This document shows positions 51,056 through 62,570 of a stretch of 64,000 nucleotides of DNA, in pieces. A program made the translations under genes and the position numbers. The notes below the pieces were generated by a model. The model was not told where the DNA came from, did no database searches, and saw only the letters and a list, made by a program, of their open reading frames with translations. Positions within the stretch are counted from its first letter, which is position 1; each line of letters starts with the position of its first letter. The stretch comes from Macrolepiota albuminosa (lineage: Eukaryota > Basidiomycota > Agaricomycetes > Agaricales > Agaricaceae), in NCBI GenBank assembly GCA_027475525.1, contig JAMWFC010000023.1:473272-537271 (forward strand). Reading direction: 5' to 3'.

Positions 51056-51480
51056 TTGTCCCCGAAACTATATTAAATACCTAATTGATTGATCCCCTAT
51101 CTATCATGATTCTAGATTGTTGTTGAAGTAGCTTTAGTTTAATAATTATCAAATTTTTCAACTCTATATACTGTCATGTGTCACAACGTGAAATCGGTTC
51201 GCAATGTGAAGATGAAAACACCATCTATCATGAGTTCTCTAGGCTTATCTTATACAAAATTGAAGTTAGTGAAGTGTAGAAAATCCCAAAATGTGAAATC
51301 AGACCAAGTTTTGTAACCCACCTGGGCTCGGTGAAATGAATCAACAAAGAGTGTGCGAAATCTAGTTACACAGAAACCTTTGATACATACATAGTGTCTT
51401 AAATATAATTTTCTAAGGAATATAACAAGGTGGAAAGTCCCAGGAATTGGAAATATTTGTGTTCGACTCAAGAGAGTGTG
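51056..51480. other. 3' flank of the transporter gene, transition to CpG-poor DNA
   Basis: CpG is still present at 51,196-51,466. After about 51,480 it almost disappears. Confidence 0.5.
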
Positions 51481-51544
51481 ACAATTTAGGGGCTATTGAA
51501 GCTCTGGATATTGGGCAGAGCACTAAATTCTACAACTGTTTCAA

Positions 51545-53055
51545 CACTTCTTCAAAAAAATGGTTTGTGCAGCTATTCACCATGGTTCTGTCAACCTGGA
51601 AACAGAGGACCTCATACAGAAGGCTTGTGCAGGCTTAAAAAATGGAGTTTTTAACTCAGTTAAAATGCAGCTCAAGATTACAAGGTCCCATATGTAACTC
51701 TCTGGCATCAATACAAAGGCAAGACAGAACATAAAGCAAAGGACACAAGAAACAATTGCTCCTTACTGCTGCATAGGAAGAAGTCTTAGTTGATGAATTG
51801 AGTATTTTAGGATCATGGGTCATCCCCATAAGTAAAAAAACCCTTTATCATAAGGTAGAATCATTGTTCCCAGAGGCTCAACAATGGCCATTTCAAAATT
51901 CTGGGTTTGAAGACTTCTGACATCCAAAAACAGATGGACTAATGACTATATTGCATGTGAATGATTTGAAAGTCAATCTGTTCCAGATGCTAAAGCAAGG
52001 AATACATCAGTAAAACCAATTCTCTTAATATATGATAGACATAAATCACACACTGCACTCAACATCATTGAATATGCCTGCAAAAATGTTGTGCATCTCT
52101 TCTGCCTTCCTTCTCAGGCATGGAAAAAGGCATTTAAGAAAGAGACAATCCTCCAAGTCTGGCATAAGGCAGGTATCAATCCTGCTCAAACAGATTCATT
52201 TCAAGAGTCAGATATCACTCCAGAATTTTTTATTAAGAGGGATTTTGCACCTAGTTACTCAACTTCAACACAAGTCAAGTGCATCTGTCTGCCAATCTAC
52301 CAGACTGCCACAGGCACCTGATGCCTTCTCTAATGACTTCATTCCAGCAGATGCACCAGATGAGGAGAGTGATGATGAATGGAACAGATCAAGCATGGTG
52401 GCATCAGACACCAGCTCAGAAATGGAAACAGAAACAGAAATGGCATCTAACAATTAAATGACCAATCAAACCAACACACATGCTTTGACTCTCACACAAA
52501 GCTCAGCAATGGCTTGGTCAAATACTCATTATCTGCCCTGCCCTCCCTCAACTCCAACACTATCTGGTTTAGGTTCTCATTAACTCCAGATATATCAAAT
52601 ACTCATTATCTGCCCTGCCCTCCCTCAACTCCAACACTATCTGGTTTAGGTTCTCATTAACTCCAGATATAATCAATAACATGTCAGATATCTACTTCCA
52701 GCACATCTACTGTAGTTCTTTGATATCATTATCTCCTATCTCTAAACCAATGTTAGCCATTCAGCAATGCCAAGATCAGGTTTCAGCCCTTCATGCTCAG
52801 CTTGAACTTGTACAGATATAACATAATTCTACAGAAGTTTATGCTACTTGCAATCTTTGTAATTAAGCACATCATTATTATAAGAAGCAGGCTAAGCAGG
52901 GTTGGAAAATTCACACTTCTGCTTGTGTTATAATTTCAGATGAAGATCTGAGGGAGATACAGAGGGAATGAGCCAAACGTAATGAAAGGAGAAGGAGAAG
53001 GCAGAGAAAAAAGAGCCAAGAAGGGTGCAATAGAGAGAAGGAGAACTTGATTTGA
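51545..53055 (+). pseudogene. pogo/Fot-like DDE transposase relic
   Basis: The DDE_1 block ILLIYDRHKSHTALNIIEYA is readable at 52,015-52,080, then HLFCLPSQ. Next comes AWKKAFKKETILQVWHKAGI with NPAQTDSFQ, the usual end of the pogo core. Upstream, a frame at about 51,549-51,640 (LIQKACAGLKNGVF) and HKVESLFPEA resemble the HTH region. Downstream KRNERRRRRQRKKSQ matches the basic tail. The segment between CLPSQ and AWKK that normally holds the third acidic residue is missing. Stops and frame changes show decay. Confidence 0.65.
52518..52671. repeat. Exact 77-bp tandem duplication (locus 9)
   Basis: Positions 52,518-52,594 equal 52,595-52,671. Confidence 0.95.
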
Positions 53056-53119
53056 TATGCAACAATTAATATGTTAGAACCTAAGTCCTATTTAACCTGA
53101 CAATGTGTTAGTTTAATTC

Positions 53120-53460
53120 CTCAGTCGTGTATAAAAGACTGTATTTTAGTACCTGACGATGTGTTAGTTTAATTCTATGTGTACATCATCAGGACATGCA
53201 TAGCAAATATGTAGGTGACGACTCACCCTCAGTCGTGTATAAAAGACTGAGGGTTCATGTAGAATATCGTAGTATATATATATGTACTGCGTAAGGGTCA
53301 ATATACGTTTCGAACAATGGATGAATGATGATAGGTGGCCAGTGGCCATAACATTGGCCATAAGCACACAAAGGGACAAAGCAAGGTTGGGGTGTCCCTT
53401 CAGGACTCCAACATAATACACAACTGATTTTCACAGGATTACTTATCTCGAAGAACAAGA
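53120..53460. other. CpG-containing island with repeated hairpin inside the depleted block
   Basis: CpG occurs at an ordinary rate. The word ACCTGACnATGTGTTAG occurs twice (53,095 and 53,151), with CpA in one and CpG in the other. Hairpins lie at 53,122-53,141 and 53,225-53,254 (CCCTCAGTC/GACTGAGGG with loop GTGTATAAAA). No gene is supported. Confidence 0.5.
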
Positions 53461-55049
53461 TGGAGCTGCAAGACCTTGCATCTCTTCTTAAGTTTTTTTT
53501 ATTGTAGGAATAAAGGTTGACTTACAACAGACACTGACATAGGATTCAACAAGATTTTAGATTCATAGCCACTATTATAGTGCTGTTGCCTCAATACTAT
53601 GGCAGAGACTATGCTTATCCCACTATATTTTACTCAACTAACCACTTTACATCATCCTTCATCTTCTCTGATATATCTATTTTATTCTAGAGTACCATTA
53701 TTCTGCTCAACTCTGTACTGGTCCATCAACAATGTTACAGTACTCAGACTAGTATATTGCATCTTCACATAGTCTTATATCAATACTTTAATTAATATTA
53801 CAGTAATAAATTTTTCCATCTTTTTGTAAGATATATGCACCATATGAGTAGCAATTACATTGACAATGAGCATTGTTTGAAGATTCCTTTCAAGCAGAGT
53901 CAGAACTTGACCTGTGACTTGGATGTAATAACAATCTCACTTTCCAGACCTTTGGTACCTCTGATTCAGTTACGGGCCAACATAACATCTCTTATATGAT
54001 ATAAATTTTTTTAAAAAATCACTCACTAGATCATCAGTAAATTTAGATTGCCTAGAGATCAGAAGACTACAGTACACATTCAGAGGACAGAGCTACAAAA
54101 AAAGACTAAAAATTTCATCTTCCAGCACACTATCAACAATTTACATGTAGTAGTCTAGGATCTAAATAAATCTGATCTAACTCAGTATCATGCATGTAAT
54201 GTGGTACAAACTATAATTTATTTACCTAAACACATCTGATGTAACTAGACAGTTAGGGTAAATAACATAATGTAATAAGTAAACTAGAGTACACATCTCA
54301 GTATCATGCATATAATGTGGTACAAATTGAAGTGTGAAAGAGAAAATAATAAAAAAAAACATTTTAAGAAGGTATAGCCAAACCTACATGATCTATGCGC
54401 TCTATTCCTCTAGCTCTTGATGTAGAGGCACAGTTCTTCTTTGCTATATACAACAGTACCTCAGAGACACAAAGAACTTGGAAGAATGAAATCAATGATT
54501 CTCCTAGGTTGGAACTGAATAAATTCAAAATAAACTTACTATGGCCAATCAAATTGAATAGGTTTCACAGTCATATAATTTTTTTTTGCCTCTCTGCAAA
54601 GTTAGGCCCTGGAAAGCTTCTAGATTTGAGAGGAAAATTTAGCTCAATTTAAGTCTGATTATTATAGATTTGAGACCTCTGGAAGGCAACTTTGGTCTAT
54701 AATATTTGAGACTTAGTCAGACATAATTTTAATAAATTTGACAATGAAATTCTGGCATTTGAGGCACTGTGAATAATAGTTTTGAATGCAAATTTACATA
54801 GTATGTTATTAATACACATAATAGCTTGAAAATTTGTATTATTGATCTCAGTATTTGTCACTCCAATACTTCACATCATGCTAGATGAGGTAAGAAAAAC
54901 AAGAAGCTCTGATACATAGGGTGCAAAGGAAGTTGCATATTTACAACATTGATCTTGTCTAGTAAGTCTAGTAATATTACTCTTCAATCAAATTCTATCT
55001 ACTACTACACAAGTCATATGTAATTATGTGGACACAATGATGTACTTAT
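53461..55049. other. AT-rich stretch without recognised feature
   Basis: CpG-poor. Two near-repeats of CAGTATCATGCATRTAATGTGG lie at about 54,184 and 54,300. A frame at 54,395-54,652 has no recognisable domain. Confidence 0.35.
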
Positions 55050-55560
55050 ATTGAACAAAATCTTGACAAGTATAAGAAGGGCATATAAAGGTGACTTATG
55101 GAGGCTATCACTTGGTCACACAGCTGACAGAGAGAGATCCAAAGTATATTCTAACAATATCATATTAACTACTCATCTGGCAGAGGGAGATCCAAAGAAA
55201 ACAAGCCTAGGGATTTTTTATGCTAGGGTTGACACTTCCGAGGCTTCTGAAGAAATAGGAAACAACTGTACAAGACAACAAAATCTTAAAAAACTTGAAG
55301 ATTGCCTAAAAAAACAATTGCACAAACAAAAAGCAAACTATGGCTTATATAAGCAGTCTGTATGTGGTATTGATGGGCCATAATTGTCTGAATAATAGCT
55401 AAAGAACCAGAGCACCTCAAAGACTAAAAGTTGCACTAATAGATAGTGTTGAAAGAATAAAAGCAGTTAAGTAAAAGAATGATAGAAGAAATAAAAATAG
55501 GAATGAAGAGAAAATGAAGGAATAAGGAGTGAAAGAAGGAAAAAATGAGCCCAAAAAAAG
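55050..55560 (+). mobile_element. MITE-like element R2, truncated
   Basis: Matches the interior and right part of R1 (24,257-24,916): GGAGGCT, CACACAGCTG, GGCAGAGGGAGATCCAAAG, ATAAGCAGTCTG, AAAGAACCAGAGCACCTCAA, GGAGTGAAAGAAGGAA. The terminal inverted repeat is lost on both sides. Confidence 0.5.
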
Positions 55561-56135
55561 CCTGATCATACAAAGAGAGCAAGAAAGAGGTAGAAAGAAA
55601 TCCATTACTGAACAACAGATTGGAAGACTGATTAAGTGATTTTCAAATGCTATTAATCATATAATTCTGTAATTATTTCTTAAAAACAAGCTACAAGTAC
55701 CACTACTTTGAGCCAAATATAGATGTCATATGCTAGATAGACTGACAGTTGTTCACTAAAATTATGGCAATGTTGAATATTATTATAGTGTTGCTCAAGA
55801 AGTTTGCAATAGCATGGACTATAGAGCCCTCAATTTAGCCTTCAAAATTATTTATAAAACAATGACAAATAACCCAGACTAATATCTTCAAAGCCTGCAT
55901 AAATTCATAGACTATAATTTATTGTTCCTTGTTAAGACCAAATTCGACTCATACAACCTGTAATTCTCCAGTGCAGGAAAAAACAATGCTGACTGATCAA
56001 AATGGTTGAAAGAAGTTAGAGCTCAATAGCAAGCTGCATTTATAAGCAGATCAAGAGAAACATAGACATGCCAACAACTATTAAATACTCATTATACTGC
56101 AAATAATGTTCAAATCTAACCTAGAGGTTGTCAGG
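55561..56135. other. AT-rich stretch without recognised feature
   Basis: No gene, domain or clear repeat is supported. CpG-poor. Confidence 0.4.
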
Positions 56136-56142
56136 GGACTCC

Positions 56143-56297
56143 TCACTCCTTATTTCTTCTGCTCTCCTTTCATTCATTCTTTTATTTCTTCTGACATTAT
56201 TTCATTTTACTATTTCTATTCACTCCTTATTTCTTCTGCTCTCCTTTCATTCATTCTTTTATTTCTTCTGACATTATTTCATTTTACTATTTCTATT
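56143..56297. repeat. 77-bp-offset tandem duplication (locus 10)
   Basis: Positions 56,143-56,220 match 56,220-56,297. The related element R1 has no such duplication here. Confidence 0.9.
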
Positions 56298-56406
56298 CTT
56301 TCAACACTATTTGTTAATACTATTCTCAGCCCTTTAGGTGCTCTGGTTCTTTAGCTACCATTCAGACAAGTGTGGGCCCTTCAGCACCGCTTCCAAACCT
56401 CTTACA

Positions 56407-56560
56407 TAAGCCAGAGTTTGCCAGAGTTTGCCCCTTATTTGTGCAATTGTTTGTGTAGGCAATTTTTGAGTTTTTAAGGTTTTTAAGCCAGAGTTTGCCA
56501 GAGTTTGCCCCTTATTTGTGCAATTGTTTGTGTAGGCAATTTTTGAGTTTTTAAGGTTTT
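56407..56560. repeat. 77-bp-offset tandem duplication (locus 11)
   Basis: Positions 56,407-56,483 match 56,484-56,560. Confidence 0.9.
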
Positions 56561-56775
56561 ATTGTACTGTACAGTTGTTTCCCATGCTTCAGAGGTCCTA
56601 GAAGCATCCAACCTGGCATAGGGAATCCATAGACTTGTTTTTTTTGGATCTCCCTCTGCCAGGTGAGTAGTTATTATGATATTGTCAGTACATACTCTAA
56701 TACACTTTGGATTTCCCTCTGCCAGCTGTGTGACTGAGCCACAGTCTCTGGAGGTTGCCCTTACAGAGGTGCGTT

Positions 56776-57267
56776 AAGGAGGAGGTGAAAACTAACCTTT
56801 TATAAAGAGGTTACAGTAATAATTGGCATAAAGCCAATAGCAGAATTGCATCTTACATTAGGATATATAGTAGCCACTGAAGAAAGAAAGGTTGGCAGAC
56901 ATAAAGCTGTCATAAGAGATAAACTCTGTGGACTAGAAGAAGGCTGAGATGTAAGGTTCTAGGGTATAAAGCTTAAATCATGCAAAGAAAGCCTTGAACT
57001 GGCCAGAGCAGTAGGTGGATTTGCAACACTGGCAGGAAGAATTTAAGCTATTTTAGCTTCAAAGGTAAACAGAAAAGACCAAGAAAGGGTAATGGTCTGA
57101 GCTAAGGCTGAAGTATTATTGTGATCCACTAGCTGAAATGGCAAGACCTCAAAAGTGCTGGATATTCTGTAGAAAGGATTCCACATCTTGTGTGGAGAAA
57201 GGCAGCAACAATAGAGCCAGTGCAATACAAGGCTATTTATTGACATGACAAATTGCAGCAAAATCAA
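56776..57267. other. AT-rich flank of the Copia-type element
   Basis: CpG-poor sequence. Short frames on both strands show no clear domain. Confidence 0.35.
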
Positions 57268-57272
57268 CCATG

Positions 57273-57460
57273 TGTCAAAGATTGGTGCAACAAGAGGATG
57301 CATAGCATACATTATATAATTACATAAACTACATGGTTCTGCTGTTGTTGCTACAATTCTAGTTTTTTTGTCATGTTTGTCTTCTATTAGTCAGCATTCT
57401 CATGTCTACAGCTCTCATTTTTGTACTCCATGATCAGCTTTTGAGTCCCTATTCTTGACA
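57273..57460 (+). repeat. Left LTR (188 bp), CpG-free
   Basis: Begins TGTCAAAG and ends CTTGACA. It aligns with the right LTR along its length, but every position where the right LTR has CG reads TG, CA or is changed. I count no CpG in it. Confidence 0.85.
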
Positions 57461-57559
57461 AATTATAGGCTCTGCCCACACATCAACTCAATCCAGTTCT
57501 AATATTCTGATAAAAAATTTCACTATTCTTTCCACCAACTATAACCTCTTCCCACTATA

Positions 57560-58600
57560 AGATGCTTTGCACGTTCAATTCAGACAACAAGTTCAATAGC
57601 TCAAAGTATAATGCTTGCATTACAGAGCTTGAGATGACATTTATTGGACATGATATTCTGGCACACATCAAGGATGAGACCTCCTGCTCCAATGATTCTG
57701 CTATTTGGCACAAGGATGATAAATCAGCTTGAGCCACTCTTTATAAAATCATATTCTTCACTAATGTCATTCATTTCCATTTTAAGAATCCTAAACTGCC
57801 AGTGCTGTCTGAACCACTCTTAAGAATGAATTGTAAAAGGACACTCATGCAAAACACTTTGAACTCAAATGGCATCTTTATAATTCTGTTCATAACATTA
57901 CATAGCCAGTTTTAGTATACATTTAAGACATTGTCTCTGCTTATGAGGCCCTCACTGCTCTTGGTTATGCTTCTGCTGCTGTCAATGTGGTCAATTCTAT
58001 TCTCATGAATCTTCATTCCAACTTCTCCATTGTTTGCACTCTCTTTACTACTCCAGCAGATGAGCCCACTCTTGTCACTGTGAAAAAGATTCTCACTAAT
58101 CAGGAGGACACACAAACTTCCCTCAATCTAGTAGAAGAAATTCAAGCAATGTATGGTAAGACAAAGAAGGAGAAAAAAATCACACAAGCTGATTCAGATG
58201 ATGAGGGACAACAGAAGTATAACTGGCTCAATTCATAAGGCAAAGATGCATTCCATTGTTGTGGTCTTCCTAAACACTGCTCTTCTCAATGTGTTGCAGA
58301 TATGCCTCTAAAGATCAAAAACAAAGTCATTTATGCAGCCAAAAAACATTATTACCATTGCAAACACTCCTCATCTGCCTCCAACTCTGATATCACTGCC
58401 ACAATATTTGCTTGTAATTCACATGCTGCCTCTGACTCTGACAGCTCTGACTCTGATAATAATAAGCCCATTTGTGCTATATCTGTCAGAGATTTTGCAC
58501 ATATCCTCACCTATGTGACTATAGAACATGAATGTCAGCAGCAGTTAGGCATGAACAAAAAAGGATGGCAAGATCTCAAGACTCATCTCAATGCACAATG
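57560..58600 (+). pseudogene. Copia-type gag relic
   Basis: Frames piece together as a Copia gag: KFNSSKYNACITELEM, FIGHDILAHIKDET, AIWHKDDKSA, then from 57,987 MVNSILMNLHSNFSIVCT, VEEIQAMYGKTKKEKK. A CCHC-like zinc knuckle follows (FHCCGLPKHCSSQC at about 58,250), then a Ser/Asp-rich tail ending at 58,599-58,601. A stop at about 57,731 (TGA) and frame changes show decay. No protease, integrase or reverse transcriptase follows. Confidence 0.65.
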
Positions 58601-58688
58601 AAGATGGGCTGTTTTTATTGAGTGTATGAGGGACTTTGACTCAGTGGGGGAATTTTCTACAGCTCTGCACCTCGTCTCCGAGTGGGGG

Positions 58689-58867
58689 TGTCAAAGGTTA
58701 GTGTGGCGAGAGGAAGCATAGCGTACATTACGTAATTACGTAAACTACATGTCGTCGCTACAATTTTAGTCTTTTTGTCGCGTTCGTCTTTCATCGGCCA
58801 GCGTTCCCGTGTCCACGGCTCTCATTTCCGTACTCCACGGTCAGCTTTCGAGTCTCTATTCTTGACA
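58689..58867 (+). repeat. Right LTR (179 bp), CpG-rich
   Basis: Begins TGTCAAAGG and ends TTCTTGACA. It holds about 16 CpG, in contrast to the left LTR. Confidence 0.85.
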
Positions 58868-58872
58868 CCACG

Positions 58873-59939
58873 CGTACTTGTCAGCGATGGTGGTTAGACC
58901 TCTCCTTTCCCGACATAACTCACATTACGTAATAGCCGAGCTGTAGCAGTATACAAGCTCTCGGAATACAGGACTTACACCAGTCCTTTCGTGAGACAAC
59001 CTCATCCCGTGTGACGCGACACTTGCTTACCCAGCAACCTCACGGCTTCGACACCCCACCACTTCACGGCCTCCAAACGCGACGCAATGCCTAGGTGTCA
59101 TAACGAATCCTACACCTGAATCTGGCCCTATGTGAATCATGAATCGTGGCCCGTTCACAAAGCCCAATAATCTGCATTACCTGAGAGACTGCACTCGGTC
59201 TTTCGAATTTGGTCTGCATCAAAATTTGAGTGAGGTGCTTTGAACATATTATCCCGCACGTAGGACTGTCAAAGATTGGCAGAAGCGACCAGCGGTATGC
59301 ATGCTTGCTACCATGTTAGCTGCACGGTCGCTGATAGTGGACATGGTACGCTTGCTCACCCCCACGAGATTGGTTGTATTTCTTATCTATGCCTTCCAAT
59401 TACAGTGTTCACTGGAGCACTTACTCAGCCTTGAAGAATAATTCTCCTTGTGGTGGCTTCGAGATGTCCTCTTTGCCTTGCTGGACTATGTGCCTCGGGA
59501 TATCCTATATGTCGCACGAATGAGTATTATGATCGCCTAGTCACGAGCCTAGCCTAGCGCTCTAGAAGTCCCCGCTTCTTTGAGATGACATGAGATTGAT
59601 CTCTCGAGGTTTGAATGGTCCACGGCATGCATATATTTATCTCGTTCTTTTTTGGTAGTATCCTTCTTACACTGTACTATGGCGTCTAATTTTTATCCCC
59701 TTCTTTAGTTCACAACACGAAGGAGGCCGATTATCGAAGCCTCTTCCGCACAACTTCTCTTCTACCCGACAAAATCGTATGTCATCCGACTCGCACGCAT
59801 GTCAAAGACAATTGACAAGGTCAGATTTTCACAGAAGTCCAAGAGGGCCGCTTATTATCAAGAGACATCTGTTGCAGCCTGTTTGGTTGATCTCGTGTAT
59901 GGCGGGCAAGAATGCCTTTTCCCTTTCATTTTCCCATTG
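58873..59939. other. Intergenic, no supported gene
   Basis: CpG is present at ordinary frequency. No domain, splice chain or repeat is recognised. Confidence 0.4.
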
Positions 59940-60871
59940 ATGACTCGCAGGTAATTTTCACATTCTGCCATAAACCTACTTGCATCGTATCCGTGATCAA
60001 CCTTTTTTAGAGATACCAGTCGCCGTATGACACGAGAAAAGCGTGCTATGATCCGGATCATGTATAATCGTGGCATGAATGCGGACCACATCGCCCAGCG
60101 ACTTAGCACCTCGCATACTACAGTCACAAACGTTATCAAGACCATGACTGACCAAAACGAAAAAGCAGATGAATGGGACGAAGTCAGTGCAGTTCTTATG
60201 AAGGAAATTTCTCCAGCAGAAGTCGTGGGTCCATGCAACGCATATGGATTTTCGTTCGTTAACGCCTTGATCACGTAGAAAGAGTCCAGCACCCCGCAGC
60301 TTCAGATGCCGAAGCCGTTGATGTCCACACCTTTTCCAAAGCCAGTCGCAGTAAAACGGACATGGCCCCTTTCCACTGCCGCTCTGTCTTCTGTCAGTAT
60401 ATCTCGTGCCAAAATCGCTTGTCCTTCTATTGACAGCCATGTTCACGCTTACTAGCGCTCGTCACCAACTTTGAGAGCGGATGATGAAGTTCGTTCTACT
60501 CAGCCTCGGCCATTTGGATCACCTTTGCCGTCGGAGTTCTTAATGAGCGACACTGAAACGGTGCAACTCACTTTTTTCCTTCGCTTCTCAATGGCATTTA
60601 TCCTTGTCCGCAGCAACGCCCGCCATCGAATGCAAGTGTTGACGACCTGGTGATACCCCCGGACTTGGAAACTTTCCTGAGCAGCCTCGAACACGACATG
60701 AGTGGGCTCACTAGTGATCTGGAGGCGCAAGGTATTGAGACGATTGAACACCTTCTCGCATTTGCACCGTGGTCAGAGGAGAGGCTTCATGAGCTGTTCA
60801 AAGCTACCCTTCCAGACATCACCATACCGCAAAGATTTATGCTCGTCCATGGGTTGAAGAAGTACGTCTGA
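59940..60871 (+). CDS. Small HTH plus SAM-like protein, copy 1
   Basis: A first short exon (ATG 59,940, MTR) joins, after a GT-AG intron ending at TTTTTTAG (60,010), an exon with a helix-turn-helix of resolvase/transposase type: REKRAMIRIMYNRGMNADHI and AQRLSTSHTTVTNVI. The last exon, beginning near 60,650, encodes PPDLETFLSSLEHDMSGL, GIETIEHLLAFAPWSEERL and PQRFMLVHGLKKYV, which resembles a sterile alpha motif. Exons between 60,270 and 60,640 are not resolved. The paralogue at 61,663 has the same plan. A nuclear DNA-binding role is an inference from the HTH alone. Confidence 0.6.
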
Positions 60872-61662
60872 GCTCTGTTAGATTGTACTGTCGTCCAATG
60901 CAACTATTCCTGCATTGACATATGAACGAACGCTTTCTGGGACGTGAAAGTTGATTGCATCACATTTTACTCAGAGTGCTTGAAGGATGAGCTACGCTGA
61001 AATGTGTTGTCCTGCAGCGGCACATACAGTGGAAACGGCTTCGGTATGGGCGTCATCACTGAAAAAGACCTCCCCTGAGAGCGAGAGCTGAGCAGACCTC
61101 AGGTGGCGCTTGCGAATGACACGCCACAATTTCAAGGCACTGACGTTATTGTGCTCGTCAAAAACAGACTCTCAGGCACGAGATTTTCTCTCCCTTTATA
61201 GCTGATGTTAATGTGCGTCTTCCAAGCTTCTTTAACCTATGACTGAATCCTCGCATCCAGATGGCTAAGTATAGACATCGTGGAAGCCAAATGTCGAAGT
61301 GAAAGCTTGAAAAGACACGGCGTCTGTTCGGACAATCAACAATTTTGCCTACCTTATCTTTGCCAGCGAGTCAAATGCGTTAGGTCAGTCACACTCCGTT
61401 TTCTTCGAATTTTTGATTTTCATTGCCTCTGGCGTATATCATGGAGACGGCTGACGATCATCGAAGTCCTTCCGCTTAGTTTGTCTTCCTGATATCTGTA
61501 CCTATTTTCCAATTTTGGGTCTTCTGGAATGCCACGCCAAAGTCTAAAAGCGCAGATCCTACAAACATGCCGAAAGTCCCATCGAGTGTTGCGGCCTGTT
61601 TGGTTGACGTGGTATATTATTTTATATAGTCCAGAACGCTTTCTTCTCACTCTCTACCATCC
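60872..61662. other. Spacer between the tandem HTH-SAM genes
   Basis: About 790 nt. No separate gene is supported. It should contain the promoter of copy 2. Confidence 0.4.
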
Positions 61663-62570
61663 ATGGCTCCTCACAAGTAAGCTTTGTTTTGATCTCTGCT
61701 GGTCCTTCCGCAGCATTTATGGCTAACATTGCCAGAGTTACCGCCAGTCGCATGAATCGAGAGGATCGGTCTATGATTCAGATCATGTACAATCGTGGTG
61801 CCAAAATATCACATATTGCGCAACATATCAACGTCAGAGAAACTACGGTTTCTAACGTCCTCGAGGACATCCCGGGAAGGGACGATCAAGGATACGACTT
61901 CGGCGAAGTATATCCAGCCTTGACGAAGAAAATTATTCTGCAAGACAATGTACATGCGTTTCCATTATACGTTTGAATTTTCATCTGGTAATACCCATCG
62001 TAGAAGGTTCCATGCATCTCACAGACCGAATTTTTGCGGTCATCATTATCCGTATCTGCTAAGAAATCAGTCGAGCGATGCCCTCCTCAACAATCTCCAG
62101 TCAGTCGACTGCTCGCCAAGGTCATTTATTAGTCTGGCTAATAACGTTCCTGGTTTGAGCGCTCGCCACCTCGCTGCAAGATGGAAGATAAACGTCATCT
62201 TTCCCTCCCCGTGCCACTTAGAATTTCCAAGTCATCGGAACTTCCGGCGCCTATGGAATCGGTACGATACTTTTGATTCTTTGAATGCATCATTGATCCA
62301 ACTTGTGAATGACAGAGATCGACTATGATTGATGTTGAGGGTCGTCTGTCGCCACCTCCGGACTTGGATACTTTCTTGCGAAATCTCGAGCACAACTTGA
62401 GCAAGCTCGCCAGTGACCTAGAAGCTGAAGGGATTATAACGATTGAGCACCTTCTCGCATTTGCGCCATGGTCAGAAGAGAGGCTACATGAGTTGTTCAA
62501 AGAGACCCTTCCCCATATCACGGTACCCCAAAGATTTATACTTGTCCATGGTGTGAAGAAGTACGCTTGA
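61663..62570 (+). CDS. Small HTH plus SAM-like protein, copy 2
   Basis: Exon 1 is 61,663-61,676 (MAPH), the intron ends at 61,735, and exon 2 encodes VTASRMNREDRSMIQIMYNR, GAKISHIAQHINVRETTVSN and DYDFGEVYPAL-like sequence. The last exon begins near 62,314 and encodes PPPDLDTFLRNLEHNLSKLA, GIITIEHLLAFAPWSEERL and PQRFILVHGVKKYA up to TGA 62,570. The protein ends resemble copy 1 strongly; the middle is diverged and its splicing is not resolved. The tandem arrangement about 1.7 kb apart points to local gene duplication. Confidence 0.6.

Larger units (their letters stand above)
56136..56775 (-). mobile_element. MITE-like element R3, opposite orientation
   Basis: Begins TGTCAGGGGACTCCTCACTC and runs as the reverse complement of R1 to CCCTTACAG, where its other end is lost. 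It contains two 77-bp duplications. Confidence 0.55.
51480..58640. other. CpG-depleted AT-rich block 3
   Basis: Almost no CpG over 7 kb except an island at about 53,120-53,460. The block contains pogo-like, MITE-like and Copia-type relics. Its right edge lies inside the Copia-type element at about 58,640-58,690. Confidence 0.8.
57268..58872 (+). mobile_element. Gag-only Copia-type LTR element, non-autonomous
   Basis: Two LTRs flank a gag-like region without any pol domain. The five bases before the left LTR are CCATG and those after the right LTR are CCACG, a target-site duplication differing by one C-to-T change at a CpG. A purine tract GAGTGGGGG precedes the right LTR. The element is about 1.6 kb and would depend on another Copia element for movement. 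Confidence 0.8.
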
